Shown one piece after another: positions 6,136 to 14,027 of a DNA stretch of 38,376 nt (position 1 is its first letter; the number at the start of each line of letters is the position of its first letter). Position numbers and translations under genes: made by a program. Where the stretch lies: the IMG/VR virus record IMGVR_UViG_3300033571_012668, positions 1-38,376 of that record, one strand, 5' to 3'. The notes under the pieces were generated by a model. It made no database searches and was not told the origin of the DNA. It saw only the letters and a program-made list of their open reading frames with translations. The stretch is from a virus.

Positions 6136-6582
6136 ATGGAAAGAAAGATAAAGACATATGATGATTTTGTTAATGAATCGACTAAAGAAGTGGTTTACCC
6201 TACTAATTTTAAAGGTATGGTACAAAGCGCCTTATCTGGACTTTATACTCAGATCATTGCCATAGCTCAAGAGCTAGCTAACGAAAAAGCGGCTAGAAAC
6301 CCAAATAGATATTCTGGTACGATCCAGGAGGTCGACATAACTAGGGCTATGAATATGATATTCCACAGCGATTGGAAGAAGAAGATTAAAGAGAGGGCAA
6401 TCGGAGACGTCTTACAGAATTCTATGAATAGAGCTGGAAAACAGGACGAAGTAATAGGAAAAAAGAACCTTAGAGCGTTAGGTCGTTCTAATGGGGACAA
6501 GGACTTTAACCTCGATATCGATAAGTCAAGCGTTAGATTTAGCGATAAGCGAGAAGGGACTGGCCCAGGTTCAAACCAATAA
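6136..6582 (+). CDS. Hypothetical protein with strong capsid-targeting-like N-terminus
   Basis: 148 residues. MERKIKTYDDFVNES at the N-terminus is one of the two closest matches in the window to the T4 internal-protein tag MKTYQEFIAE, with V-N-E at the expected cleavage point. The mature part would be a basic helical protein (MVQSALSGLYTQIIAIAQEL, then DWKKKIKERAIGDVL) ending in a polar, Asp/Ser/Lys-rich tail. A small basic protein made behind a cleaved tag is exactly the architecture of T4 internal proteins IPI to IPIII. It precedes structural genes (6591, 7335). Function of the mature protein is unknown. Confidence 0.7.
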   Translation: MERKIKTYDDFVNESTKEVVYPTNFKGMVQSALSGLYTQIIAIAQELANEKAARNPNRYSGTIQEVDITRAMNMIFHSDWKKKIKERAIGDVLQNSMNRAGKQDEVIGKKNLRALGRSNGDKDFNLDIDKSSVRFSDKREGTGPGSNQ

Positions 6583-6590
6583 ACAAAGAG

Positions 6591-7325
6591 ATGACAGAAG
6601 TAGAATTGATAGCGGACATAAACGATGAGATCACCTTCTCAGGAGCCTTACCTTATTCCTTACCGGAAAAGGAGATAAAAAGGATCTTGGAAAACGATAG
6701 TCGTTATTTTTACGATAACTGGAAACACGCTGTCGAGTCCCAATACTTGTTATTACCTTTAGAACTATTCACGACTCCACAGTTTACTAAGAAACGTCAG
6801 ATCGTTTTACCGGATTGTGTACAGTTCGTTGTAGACTTTAAAGAAGCAAAAGGCGGTTCGATATTCGCAACAATCGATAGAGACTTTGCTGAACAGAAAT
6901 TCATAGGTTCTGAAGTATTCTTAACTCCATTTATCGGAGAAAGCATCATGTACAGAACAGTAATGTTTTCCTTTTTAGACTTAACGAAAGCGATGTTATT
7001 AGACTCTATCGCATACGACTATAACAAGAACACCAAACTGTTAGGAGTATTAGGAAGAACACCTAGGACGGCGGCAGTATTAAGAGTCTTTAAGAAATTA
7101 GATAGGGATAAGTTATATGAGGATGAGATGTTCCAACGTTTTGTTCGTGCTCACGCGAAGGTTAGACTCTCTCACATGTTACAGACATTCAACTATCAAT
7201 TGCCTGGAGGAATAGCAGTAAACTATCAAAACATAGTCACTACCGCTGAGAAGGAGATGGAAGAGGTAAAGGCCATGATGAAAGGCGAGAACACAGCTGA
7301 TTGGATGTTCTTACACAGACAATAA
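6591..7325 (+). CDS. Probable structural protein (neck or tail)
   Basis: 244 residues, directly upstream of the gp25-like baseplate gene. The N-terminal part (LIADINDEITFSGALPYSLPEKEIKRIL) and RYFYDNWKHAVESQYLLLPLELF are typical of a protein conserved beside tail genes in large marine phages, as far as I recall, but I cannot assign it to a named T4 gene. RQIVLPDCVQFVVDF suggests a beta domain; the C-terminus is helical and ends in an acidic/Lys coiled segment. No tag motif is present. Context and length favour a neck, tail-completion or baseplate part. Confidence 0.55.
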   Translation: MTEVELIADINDEITFSGALPYSLPEKEIKRILENDSRYFYDNWKHAVESQYLLLPLELFTTPQFTKKRQIVLPDCVQFVVDFKEAKGGSIFATIDRDFAEQKFIGSEVFLTPFIGESIMYRTVMFSFLDLTKAMLLDSIAYDYNKNTKLLGVLGRTPRTAAVLRVFKKLDRDKLYEDEMFQRFVRAHAKVRLSHMLQTFNYQLPGGIAVNYQNIVTTAEKEMEEVKAMMKGENTADWMFLHRQ

Positions 7326-7334
7326 ATAAAACAA

Positions 7335-7712
7335 ATGGCACAGCTTAGAGAGATTTACTTTAGGGATCAAAACGATCCTAAATATAGAGCCGATCAGGTT
7401 GAGGTTACTGATGACCTTGAGGCTACTATCCAACAGATCATGATGACGATCTTTACTAAGAAGGGAGAGGTTTTAGGAGAACCTAATTTCGGCCTAAACT
7501 TAGACAACTATCTCTTTGAATTTGATGTTGATCCGACCAGCCTAGGTAGAGCTGCACAAGACCAGATCTATAACTTTGTGGCTGAGACCAGAAAGAGAAG
7601 GATCACAGTGAAGCCTTCTCTTTATCCAGACTCAGTTTCAAACAGGGACATCTTAGTCTTGTTGATAGACATCCCTGAAATAAAGGAAAAGATTGCTGCT
7701 TTCTACGACTAG
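7335..7712 (+). CDS. 25: Baseplate wedge protein, gp25-like
   Basis: 125 residues, the usual length of the gp25/GpW-type baseplate family. The signature E49-P-N-F-G53 (EPNFGLNLDNYLFE) corresponds to the conserved EPR-x-G stretch of this family, followed by a helix that ends in REtrKRRI-type residues and a final strand. In T4, gp25 forms the core of the baseplate wedge together with gp6 and gp53, and it shares its fold with type VI secretion TssE. A gp53-like gene lies at 35717 in the same window. AATAAATAA at 7321-7329 overlaps the upstream stop, only 5 bases before the ATG. The gene converges with 7709-8089 with a 4-base overlap. Confidence 0.9.
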   Translation: MAQLREIYFRDQNDPKYRADQVEVTDDLEATIQQIMMTIFTKKGEVLGEPNFGLNLDNYLFEFDVDPTSLGRAAQDQIYNFVAETRKRRITVKPSLYPDSVSNRDILVLLIDIPEIKEKIAAFYD

Positions 7713-8089
7713 AATATCTCTACTCCAGCAAAAGACTGAATCAAAACTCTCAAGTTTCGTTGTTGATTACTAAGCATTTCAATCTCAGTTCGCTTTAATT
7801 GCATGTTCTTAGAAAGACTAGAACGAGTCGCAACTAATCCTCGGTGTTCGGCGCTTTCGTTACAGTCGCTAACAAATGCCATCTTTCTGGCCTCGTCATT
7901 ACTGTACATCTTTTTACCAGCATCGTCTACTGCAGCAAGTACTTGTGATTTGATTTCAATCTCTAAGTCAGAGATAGCTTTTTCGTTTGCCTCAACTTCA
8001 TCGTTAAGACTGATTATTTGGAGCTGCAAATCATAAACCTTTTCGGGAATGAGAGCTAGCTCTTGTGCCATTTCTTGTGGTGTTTTCAT
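7709..8089 (-). CDS. Coiled-coil hypothetical protein
   Basis: 126 residues. Two long heptad-like segments (residues about 15-55 and 85-120) flank a short conserved-looking loop with KKMYSNDEARKMAF. The YSN-D/E-x-x-R signature recurs in small phage proteins encoded near replication and recombination genes, but I cannot name the family. It is the last gene of the minus-strand block that starts at 13910, separated from the portal gene by 40 bases containing the inverted repeat ATAGTT/AACTAT (8093-8107). That repeat could be its own promoter or operator. Confidence 0.6.
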   Translation of the reverse strand: MKTPQEMAQELALIPEKVYDLQLQIISLNDEVEANEKAISDLEIEIKSQVLAAVDDAGKKMYSNDEARKMAFVSDCNESAEHRGLVATRSSLSKNMQLKRTEIEMLSNQQRNLRVLIQSFAGVEIF

Positions 8090-8129
8090 AAAATAGTTTT
8101 TAACTATAATACTATAAACTTCTTAATGG

Positions 8130-9848
8130 TTAAAGCTGACCTGCTCCAGCGGTTTCGCCTCCTTCTTTAGTCTCACTACCGCCTGCTTCTGCTGGTGCTG
8201 CTGCTCCGCCTGCCGCTGCTCCACCTGCCGGTGGCGCTGCTGGTGCGCCTGGTGCTGCTCCTGCTGCTGGTGGCATCTCAACTTCAATGTCTAGTTTCTG
8301 TTCAAACCATTGTTGGTTAGATTCGATTTCACTCTCAGTCAACTTAAGCTCTTTTCTAACTAAGTATTCGGTAGAGAAGAATGGTGTACCGTCATCGTTC
8401 ATGACTCCTTTCTTAGCTTGGAATGCTGCGATTCGTTTAGCTTCGATATCGTTTTGTTTAGCTTCTTCGAAGATGTTATCGTTGTTATAAGTTATCCCGA
8501 TTGCATTGTTAAACTTATAATCATCTCCTAATTCTGGAAAGTCTAAGCACATTTGCAAGTACCAAGGTTTTACTAGCATTTCAGAGAATGCTGATCTTAG
8601 TCTTCTAATGAATTTCTGATATCTGACTTCCTCCCTTGTGATACCTTCTGCGTTTAGGGTAAATGCACCCATACCGCTCTGTCCTTCCCAACGTGAATAA
8701 GGAATCTTGGAGTCCATCTTTAATTTCTTATAGAAGTAATTTAAGAGTTCAGAACCAGAAAGGTTTGGACCAGGGGTCTGTAATGCTTCGATCTTGATCT
8801 GTTGCTGTTGGTCGTTTACTGGCATAACATAGTTCTTATAGAACATGATGTTCGGTTTACCGTCAACGTTTAGCTCACCAGTATCTCCATTAAAGTAGAT
8901 GTCTTCTTTAAATAAGTTTAGGAATTCACGAACGTCTTCTTGTCCTTTTTGAAAGCTTTTACTTCCGATTGGAACTGTTGTAGTTAACCTGATTGGAGCG
9001 TTCATAACGTGCCAAATTACCTTACTGTGTTCGATTATTCTTAAAAGGTTAAACGATCTGATCAACCTTTCAACAAAACTAACTCGTTTTGTTCTAAAAT
9101 GGTTGGCGTAAGATATGTAGATGACTTGTGAGTCGTTTAGGATTCTAGTTGCACCGTTTGATGGATCGTATTGTACCCACTGTAAGAAAAGCTTTCCTTT
9201 AGGATCCTTTTGTAACTGTGGAGCAATACTAGCTGGGTCGATCTCTTTGAAACCTATGATCTCTTTAGGTTTATCTAAATTATCGTAAAGAACTTCAAAA
9301 GAAAGGTGACCTTCTACTAGGAACTGGAATGCGTATTGCCATGCAGCTATCCCTTCTCCGAATCCCCAAGCAGTATAAATCTTTTCAAAGTTGTCGTTGT
9401 ATTTGTCAAGTACTGCCTTTTGATAATGTAGTCTCTCTTCCTTGTTGTCTCCCCTATAAAGAAGCTTACCTGTCATGTCCTTTGCGTATGCGAATCTACT
9501 CTCTTCATCATAGACTATCATGTCATCGACGATTGTTTCTAGAATGAATTCGATTTCGCCATTGGACGCAACGTCCCTTAGTCTTTCTCTTTTAACGACA
9601 TAATCTAATTGAAAGAAGGCAATGGCCTTTGTTCTTAGTTGGGAAGTAGTATCAGCTATCGCCATTGAGAACTTCATGAGCTCGTCGTTAGCGCTTAGCC
9701 TTGTGCTTCTTGCTTGTAGCTGGCCTTCGATAAAACCAATTGCTTGTGAGTTTCTAAGAAGAAGGTCCTCATGTCGAGTACCGAACTTACTTAGGCCGGC
9801 TAGTGTTCCTCCAACCTTTCCTTTTGATGTGTCTAAAAATCCAGCCAT
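8130..9848 (-). CDS. 20: Portal vertex protein, gp20-like
   Basis: 572 residues (T4 gp20 is 524). Segments typical of the T4-type portal family are visible: EFILETIVDDMIVYDEESRF near the N-terminus, the stem region VFERLIRSFNLLRIIEHSKVIW, and the C-terminal part with KLKMDSKIPYSRWEG, GITREEVRYQKFIRRLRS and LVKPWYLQMCLDFPEL. The portal forms the dodecameric ring for DNA packaging and tail joining. The last 37 residues or so are an Ala/Pro/Gly/Glu low-complexity tail that T4 lacks. In T4 the portal gene is followed by prohead core, protease and major capsid genes; here none of these follow, so head genes are dispersed. A gp4-like gene lies two genes upstream. Confidence 0.9.
   Translation of the reverse strand: MAGFLDTSKGKVGGTLAGLSKFGTRHEDLLLRNSQAIGFIEGQLQARSTRLSANDELMKFSMAIADTTSQLRTKAIAFFQLDYVVKRERLRDVASNGEIEFILETIVDDMIVYDEESRFAYAKDMTGKLLYRGDNKEERLHYQKAVLDKYNDNFEKIYTAWGFGEGIAAWQYAFQFLVEGHLSFEVLYDNLDKPKEIIGFKEIDPASIAPQLQKDPKGKLFLQWVQYDPSNGATRILNDSQVIYISYANHFRTKRVSFVERLIRSFNLLRIIEHSKVIWHVMNAPIRLTTTVPIGSKSFQKGQEDVREFLNLFKEDIYFNGDTGELNVDGKPNIMFYKNYVMPVNDQQQQIKIEALQTPGPNLSGSELLNYFYKKLKMDSKIPYSRWEGQSGMGAFTLNAEGITREEVRYQKFIRRLRSAFSEMLVKPWYLQMCLDFPELGDDYKFNNAIGITYNNDNIFEEAKQNDIEAKRIAAFQAKKGVMNDDGTPFFSTEYLVRKELKLTESEIESNQQWFEQKLDIEVEMPPAAGAAPGAPAAPPAGGAAAGGAAAPAEAGGSETKEGGETAGAGQL
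8140..8278 (-). repeat. Ala/Gly/Pro low-complexity coding tract in portal C-terminus
   Basis: A GCT/GGT/CCT-rich stretch encodes runs of Ala, Pro and Gly (PAAGAAPGAPAAPPAGGAAA) at the end of the portal. Simple-codon repeats of this kind also end the protein encoded at 5865-6131. It may be a flexible tail facing the capsid interior. Confidence 0.7.
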
Positions 9849-9849
9849 A

Positions 9850-10497
9850 TTATCTGTTCAATGAATTTGTTAAAAAGTCCTCGTAGACTCTTGCGAGACT
9901 AACGTTTTCTGGTAGCAGTCCCCTTTCGGAAAGCCTAGGGTTGACTAAAGTGCCAAAGCGGTCCCAGTCAATCAACCTAGCCGAAATGATATCGTCCATG
10001 CTATACTTATTTATCGCATAATAAAGGTTATCTGCACCCGATAACTCTGCTAAAAGGCTTGGAGTTATCATATAGAATTGCTGATCAATTATTTGACGCT
10101 CTTCAAATGGACGAAGGTTACCTTTATTATCATATAGATTAGCAAGACCGTTCTTTAGAGAAAAGTTCCAATATATTTGAAGCATCTTCTCAGCAACGGG
10201 AGGAGGAATCACTCTTAAGTCCAATATTATAGCAGACTCCTTCCAGTTTTCGTGAAAAAAGACTAAACCTGTTGGGTTCAAGTCTAGGTATCGTTTACCT
10301 CTAGTATAAAGAGCTATGAATTCCTCATCGAAGTCAGCTGCAGGCGGTACTATGTCAAAATAATAGAACCTTCCTGGCAATAGATTGAATCGGTCGATGG
10401 GTTTGCTCTTAAGCTTGCCTGACTCGTCTATTTCTGACGCGACTTGCTCAAAAGTAAGGCGGCCGTTGTTCTTTTCTAGGGATTCAAAAGTCTTCAC
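9850..10497 (-). CDS. Hypothetical protein between gp4-like and portal genes
   Basis: 215 residues, starting with GTG (complement of 10495-10497); the first residues are then MKTFESLEKN, which resemble the start of T4 capsid-targeting sequences. The body contains PIDRFNLLPGRFYYFDIVPP and beta-rich segments (RYLDLNPTGLVFFHENW), and the C-terminus ends LARVYEDFLTNSLNR. No family is recognised. It sits 1 base upstream of the portal gene and 8 bases after the gp4-like gene, so it is in a head-assembly block and probably acts in head or neck assembly. Confidence 0.6.
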   Translation of the reverse strand: MKTFESLEKNNGRLTFEQVASEIDESGKLKSKPIDRFNLLPGRFYYFDIVPPAADFDEEFIALYTRGKRYLDLNPTGLVFFHENWKESAIILDLRVIPPPVAEKMLQIYWNFSLKNGLANLYDNKGNLRPFEERQIIDQQFYMITPSLLAELSGADNLYYAINKYSMDDIISARLIDWDRFGTLVNPRLSERGLLPENVSLARVYEDFLTNSLNR

Positions 10498-10505
10498 GAT
10501 ATCTT

Positions 10506-11009
10506 TTACACCTTATTGAACAGAAAGTTTTCGGTTATTATCCCGAATCGCATGTTATTCTTGGTTGCATGCACTCTAGCAGCCTTAAACTTTGCAGTGT
10601 TTATTAAGTACTGCTTAGCGTGTCTAGCATAATTAAGGGTCTGCTTCTCAGTAAGTCGTTTGGGTTCCTCAGGTGGGCTCAAATACTTATTGGGTTTGAT
10701 CTCAATCAGCCATTTAGTTATGACTCCTTCAGGGCTCTTTGTTGCCATGTAACAGTCTACCCAATATGTGCTTTCCTTTTTTAAGATGGGATTCCAATAG
10801 GGAATCCCTACTGGTTCTGATGCATATTCAATAACGCTATCAGTATTATCGCAATAGACAAGAAACTTAAGTTCCCAACTAGATCGATAGATTATTTTGG
10901 TGATGTCGCCTTTGTACTTATCTGGGTTTTGAGGAGTAAAATATCCCTGCTTAACCTTACCACGTTGCGGTTTTAAGAAATCATGGATGTCTCTGCTCTC
11001 CTTTGCCAT
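10506..11009 (-). CDS. 4: Head completion protein, gp4-like (nuclease-fold)
   Basis: 167 residues (T4 gp4 is about 150). The stretch NPDKYKGDITKIIYRSSWEL (residues 28-47) is characteristic of T4 gp4 (also called gp50 or 65). Later residues D85 (YWVDCY) and E103-I-K105 (WLIEIKPNK) match a PD-(D/E)xK-type nuclease core. In T4, gp4 is needed to complete filled heads before tail joining. It is followed by the unknown 9850-10497 and the portal gene, and preceded by a small acidic tagged protein. Operon position fits head morphogenesis. Strong family call; catalytic activity is not proven. Confidence 0.85.
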   Translation of the reverse strand: MAKESRDIHDFLKPQRGKVKQGYFTPQNPDKYKGDITKIIYRSSWELKFLVYCDNTDSVIEYASEPVGIPYWNPILKKESTYWVDCYMATKSPEGVITKWLIEIKPNKYLSPPEEPKRLTEKQTLNYARHAKQYLINTAKFKAARVHATKNNMRFGIITENFLFNKV

Positions 11010-11015
11010 CTTAGA

Positions 11016-11330
11016 TTAACCTATGTGCTTTGCGATAAATTCGTCTGCTGCTTGAGGATCGATCGATCCCATTTCAACAAGCTTCAATACTAAAGAAGCG
11101 ATCGCTAGGTTCTCAGGAACGTCTCCTTCAGATATTTCGACTTCGCCTTTTTCGAAGGCTTTTGCCAAGTCATCATACGCTTCAGATGCAGCAGCCTCGA
11201 TGTCTTCTTCAGAACCGACTATTTCTACTAGTTCATCCAAGATGGAGGTGTCTATGTCTAATGAGTCAGCCTCAGCTGCTTCATTGACCTTTTTAGCGAA
11301 GAACTGTCTTATTGACAAGATCCTATTCAT
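11016..11330 (-). CDS. Small acidic protein with capsid-targeting-like N-terminus; possible prohead core protein
   Basis: 104 residues. The N-terminus MNRILSIRQFFAKKVNEAAE includes an aromatic core and V-N-E, matching the window's tag. The rest is strongly acidic and helical (ILDELVEIVGSEEDIEAAAS, then KAFEKGEVEISEGDVPENL). T4 prohead core proteins gp67 and gp68 are small, acidic and processed, and sit beside the portal gene. This gene is in a comparable place, upstream of gp4-like and portal genes. That is an analogy, not a sequence match. A late-promoter-like GAATAAATAA lies at 11348-11357 on this strand, 17 bases before the start. Confidence 0.65.
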   Translation of the reverse strand: MNRILSIRQFFAKKVNEAAEADSLDIDTSILDELVEIVGSEEDIEAAASEAYDDLAKAFEKGEVEISEGDVPENLAIASLVLKLVEMGSIDPQAADEFIAKHIG

Positions 11331-11347
11331 AAGGTTTTTATTTTTGA

Positions 11348-11357
11348 TTATTTATTC
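11348..11357 (-). promoter_or_regulatory. Late-promoter-like element before 11330
   Basis: GAATAAATAA on the minus strand, 17 bases before the start of the small acidic head protein, between replication (primase) and head genes. It could switch the head genes on late while polymerase and primase are expressed earlier. Confidence 0.55.
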
Positions 11358-12490
11358 TAGATTAAGATAAGATCTAGCTCTGACTCTGAAAAATACTTGT
11401 TTATCAGCTTATTAAAGACTTCTAGATTGGTCTTAGGGTCGATTGTAGAAAGAACTGAGTATGCGTCGTTCACGTCCTTTATGAGCTTTATCTTAATTCT
11501 ATGTTGAGAATATGTTTTTATGAGGTCGGAGATAAACTTTGACCAGAGAAAAACTGAATATCCCTTCTTTATCAACTCAATTGACTGTCTCTTACCTGCG
11601 ATATCATTGTCGAAAAAGACCTTTGCGTTCTTTTTGGTAAGAAGGTTTTCAAGAAGAAGGTTGCTTTTACTGACACCGGTAGTCGCTATACAGTTAAATA
11701 TGAATAGAGAATCGAGCTGGCCTTCTGTGATTATGACGTCCTTTGTGAAGTCGACATTAAGAACGTTAAAATAGTTATTTAGGGAATCTACTTCTTGCAT
11801 GACTTCTTGACTCATGCCCTTCACAAGTCCATTCTTACTGAACTCAGCATAGTTCTTAATTAGATACTTGGGTCCTTCGACCTCGCCTATTCTACGAATG
11901 GCAAAACCTAAAACTCTATCTGACTTATAGTCAATGTTGAAGAGATAGACCTTATCGTCCCTAGAATCGAAGTAAGCAATCTTGTCAAAGTCAGGAAGAA
12001 CGTCTAGGTTTCTAGAAATTATGAAGTCATGTACTTGACTGCCTTCCTCAGCCTCTGAACAAGGCTTTAATGAGAACCTTACTGCTAACTCTTTTAATTT
12101 CAATAGGCTGCTTGCCGCATTAAGTATGATGAACTTTTCAAAGAGCGATCCTTTCTTCTTTGAGCGAGAAGCTAGCTCAAACTTTGGTTTTTCTTGAGCC
12201 AATGAAGGCACACCTAACGAATACTTGGTGGCGAACGATGAGACAAAACCCGTAAGATCAGTCTTGACTCCACAGCCATCGTTGTAACACTTATAGGTAT
12301 GAGTTGTGATGTAGAAGTTTCCTCTTTTCTTTTTTGGATCCTTCTTAGAGTCTCCACAATAGGGACACGCAAAGTTCAACTTATCTCCTGAATCGAAGAT
12401 CTGTTGCTTTAGATTTGAACCTGGAAACTTTTTCTTAAGCAGGTCCTTAACGAAGTCCTGTATGCTGTAACTCACTAAAAAATCAAACAT
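11357..12490 (-). CDS. 61: DnaG-type DNA primase, gp61-like
   Basis: 377 residues. A zinc-binding domain has C42-x2-C45 (CPYCGDSKKDP) and C68/C73 (YKCYNDGCG). A TOPRIM catalytic domain follows, with E256 in EGQLDSL and D294-x-D296 (FFDNDIAG). T4 gp61 (342 residues) has the same order and makes RNA primers at the replication fork with the gp41 helicase. The gene overlaps the polymerase fragment gene (12483-13910) by 8 bases, so both are translated from one message. A late-promoter-like element for the downstream head gene overlaps its 3' end. The missing companions (clamp, loader, helicase) must lie elsewhere. Confidence 0.88.
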   Translation of the reverse strand: MFDFLVSYSIQDFVKDLLKKKFPGSNLKQQIFDSGDKLNFACPYCGDSKKDPKKKRGNFYITTHTYKCYNDGCGVKTDLTGFVSSFATKYSLGVPSLAQEKPKFELASRSKKKGSLFEKFIILNAASSLLKLKELAVRFSLKPCSEAEEGSQVHDFIISRNLDVLPDFDKIAYFDSRDDKVYLFNIDYKSDRVLGFAIRRIGEVEGPKYLIKNYAEFSKNGLVKGMSQEVMQEVDSLNNYFNVLNVDFTKDVIITEGQLDSLFIFNCIATTGVSKSNLLLENLLTKKNAKVFFDNDIAGKRQSIELIKKGYSVFLWSKFISDLIKTYSQHRIKIKLIKDVNDAYSVLSTIDPKTNLEVFNKLINKYFSESELDLILI

Positions 12491-13910
12491 TTTCTTCGAT
12501 TAGCTCGACAACTGCTTCTCCCTTTTCTTTCTTTTTAGTAAGTCTCTTTATGTACTTTTCCAATTCCATCTTAGGAACTATGACTGTGTCTAACCCATAT
12601 TTAGTCAAGACCGAAAGATATTCTGGGAAATCAGTTTCTTCTACCTCTGCTTCTGGATTTCCAATTATTCTCCAAAACTTTTCGGGAACCTCTTCGTGTT
12701 CTAATGAGTCTTGGTTTACAACATATAAAGGATAAAGGTTAGCTTCGTCTTCTGCTTTCTTTCCCTTAGCCTTCACCATCTCGACCGCTCTTTTTAGGTT
12801 TTGATCTAAGGAGCTAATCTTCATTGCAGTCAACAGACGATTCATCGGTTCGACGATTAAGGTAAAGAACTGCGAATCGAAATCCATTCCTGGTGCAATC
12901 TCGTTAGGAAAGTTTCCTGGAACGTATGCAAAGACATCAAACTCATGTTCGTTTTGAGAACAGTAATAAAACTTGATCTTATCCTTCTCTCTAATCTTGG
13001 GATAACGATTGATCAGTCCAGTCTTTATCAATAGGTGATTGTAATACACTGAAGCTCTAGGATAGATCGATATTCCTTTCTTTACTTCGCATCGTGCCTC
13101 ACTAACCACGTACTTTTCATAAACCCTAACGTTATAGTTGAAGGCTAGTTCGTCTGTACTTAAGAGCTTAGCCTCATCCTTAAGTGCTTGAAGTCTTGGG
13201 ATCACGTCATTTTCTAAATTAAGGCGCTTACCTCGCTCTAAGATAAATTCAGTAAGAGCAGTTAACTTCTTTCTTGCCCATATGGGATAGGAACCTTTAA
13301 TGGGCTCAAGTCCCTTAATCACTAGATACCTTTTTTCTTTCGGAATGGTCTCATAGCTAGGATTGGGCTCGTATGCTATCTTAATCGCATAGTTTTTCTT
13401 TTTCAACCATATCCCATGTTCAGAAAGGTTTTCAAGCTTAAACTTAAGACGATTATTTGTGTTGAACAGCTTTCCATACTTATCAAAACACTGATCAAAG
13501 TAATTAGACAAGCGGTGACGGTCGATGTTTATACAAAGGTTCATTACTTCATCCTTAGTAAAGTCTGCACCTTGTATCGATTCAATGGCCGAGTCAAACT
13601 GCACGTAAATGGAATCAGTATCAGTATAAATCGCAGCTTCGTCTTCTACTTTAGCTATCGTGTATTGAGATATTCCTAAAAGTTCATGAAGCTCTGTGTC
13701 TAGATGCCACTTCTCTAAAAAGTAATGATTTACTGCTTTGATCGAAAACTTGATAAGGTCTTGACCTTGCAAAGTAATTGACTGGGCTATGTTTGGGTTA
13801 TAAAAATAGAACCATTTGTTTCCGAAGGCTCCATATATCGAGTTAATGAGGAGCTTTATAGCGTTCTGTTTTAGATCTAGCTTCTTTATTTTTTTTTCTA
13901 CGTCTTCCAT
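12483..13910 (-). CDS. 43: Family B DNA polymerase, C-terminal part (split polymerase)
   Basis: 475 residues. The N-terminus contains motif B almost at once: K19-LLINS-IYG (residues 19-27), then the palm motif C Y95-T-D97-T-D99-S (YTDTDS). Thumb-domain and C-terminal sequence follow. The exonuclease domain and polymerase motif A are absent. T4 gp43 is 898 residues and puts motif B near residue 560, so this protein starts about 20 residues before it. Upstream is a 117-base divergent promoter region and then an unrelated plus-strand gene, so the N-terminal half is encoded elsewhere and the two parts must associate. A similar split between motifs A and B is known in the Methanothermobacter PolB. 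The gene heads the minus-strand block and overlaps the primase gene. Confidence 0.88.
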   Translation of the reverse strand: MEDVEKKIKKLDLKQNAIKLLINSIYGAFGNKWFYFYNPNIAQSITLQGQDLIKFSIKAVNHYFLEKWHLDTELHELLGISQYTIAKVEDEAAIYTDTDSIYVQFDSAIESIQGADFTKDEVMNLCINIDRHRLSNYFDQCFDKYGKLFNTNNRLKFKLENLSEHGIWLKKKNYAIKIAYEPNPSYETIPKEKRYLVIKGLEPIKGSYPIWARKKLTALTEFILERGKRLNLENDVIPRLQALKDEAKLLSTDELAFNYNVRVYEKYVVSEARCEVKKGISIYPRASVYYNHLLIKTGLINRYPKIREKDKIKFYYCSQNEHEFDVFAYVPGNFPNEIAPGMDFDSQFFTLIVEPMNRLLTAMKISSLDQNLKRAVEMVKAKGKKAEDEANLYPLYVVNQDSLEHEEVPEKFWRIIGNPEAEVEETDFPEYLSVLTKYGLDTVIVPKMELEKYIKRLTKKKEKGEAVVELIEENV

Positions 13911-13957
13911 ATGTTTTTATACTAGTTTTCGTCATATAGTTTAAGAATACACAAAAA

Positions 13958-13978
13958 TATGTTTTGCTATAATCTCAT
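13958..13978 (+). promoter_or_regulatory. Possible early promoter of 14028-15430
   Basis: TATGTTTTG, then C, then TATAATCTCAT on the plus strand, in the divergent region between the polymerase fragment and the phoH unit. It resembles the element at 5035-5060 (minus strand). Confidence 0.4.
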
Positions 13979-14001
13979 GTCGATTTGATTTTTTACTTTT
14001 G

Positions 14002-14011
14002 AAATAAATAA
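14002..14011 (+). promoter_or_regulatory. Late-promoter-like element before 14028
   Basis: AAATAAATAA, 16 bases before the ATG, in a true intergenic region. Confidence 0.5.
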
Positions 14012-14027
14012 CAAAAAGAGCGAGACA

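Noticed and set aside
13416-13679. Plus-strand frame opposite the polymerase gene
   Set aside because: It overlaps the conserved motif C region of the polymerase and has no recognisable product.
13911-14027. Possible replication origin in the A/T-rich gap between polymerase and phoH units
   Set aside because: The gap is short, has no repeated binding sites and is well explained as a divergent promoter region.
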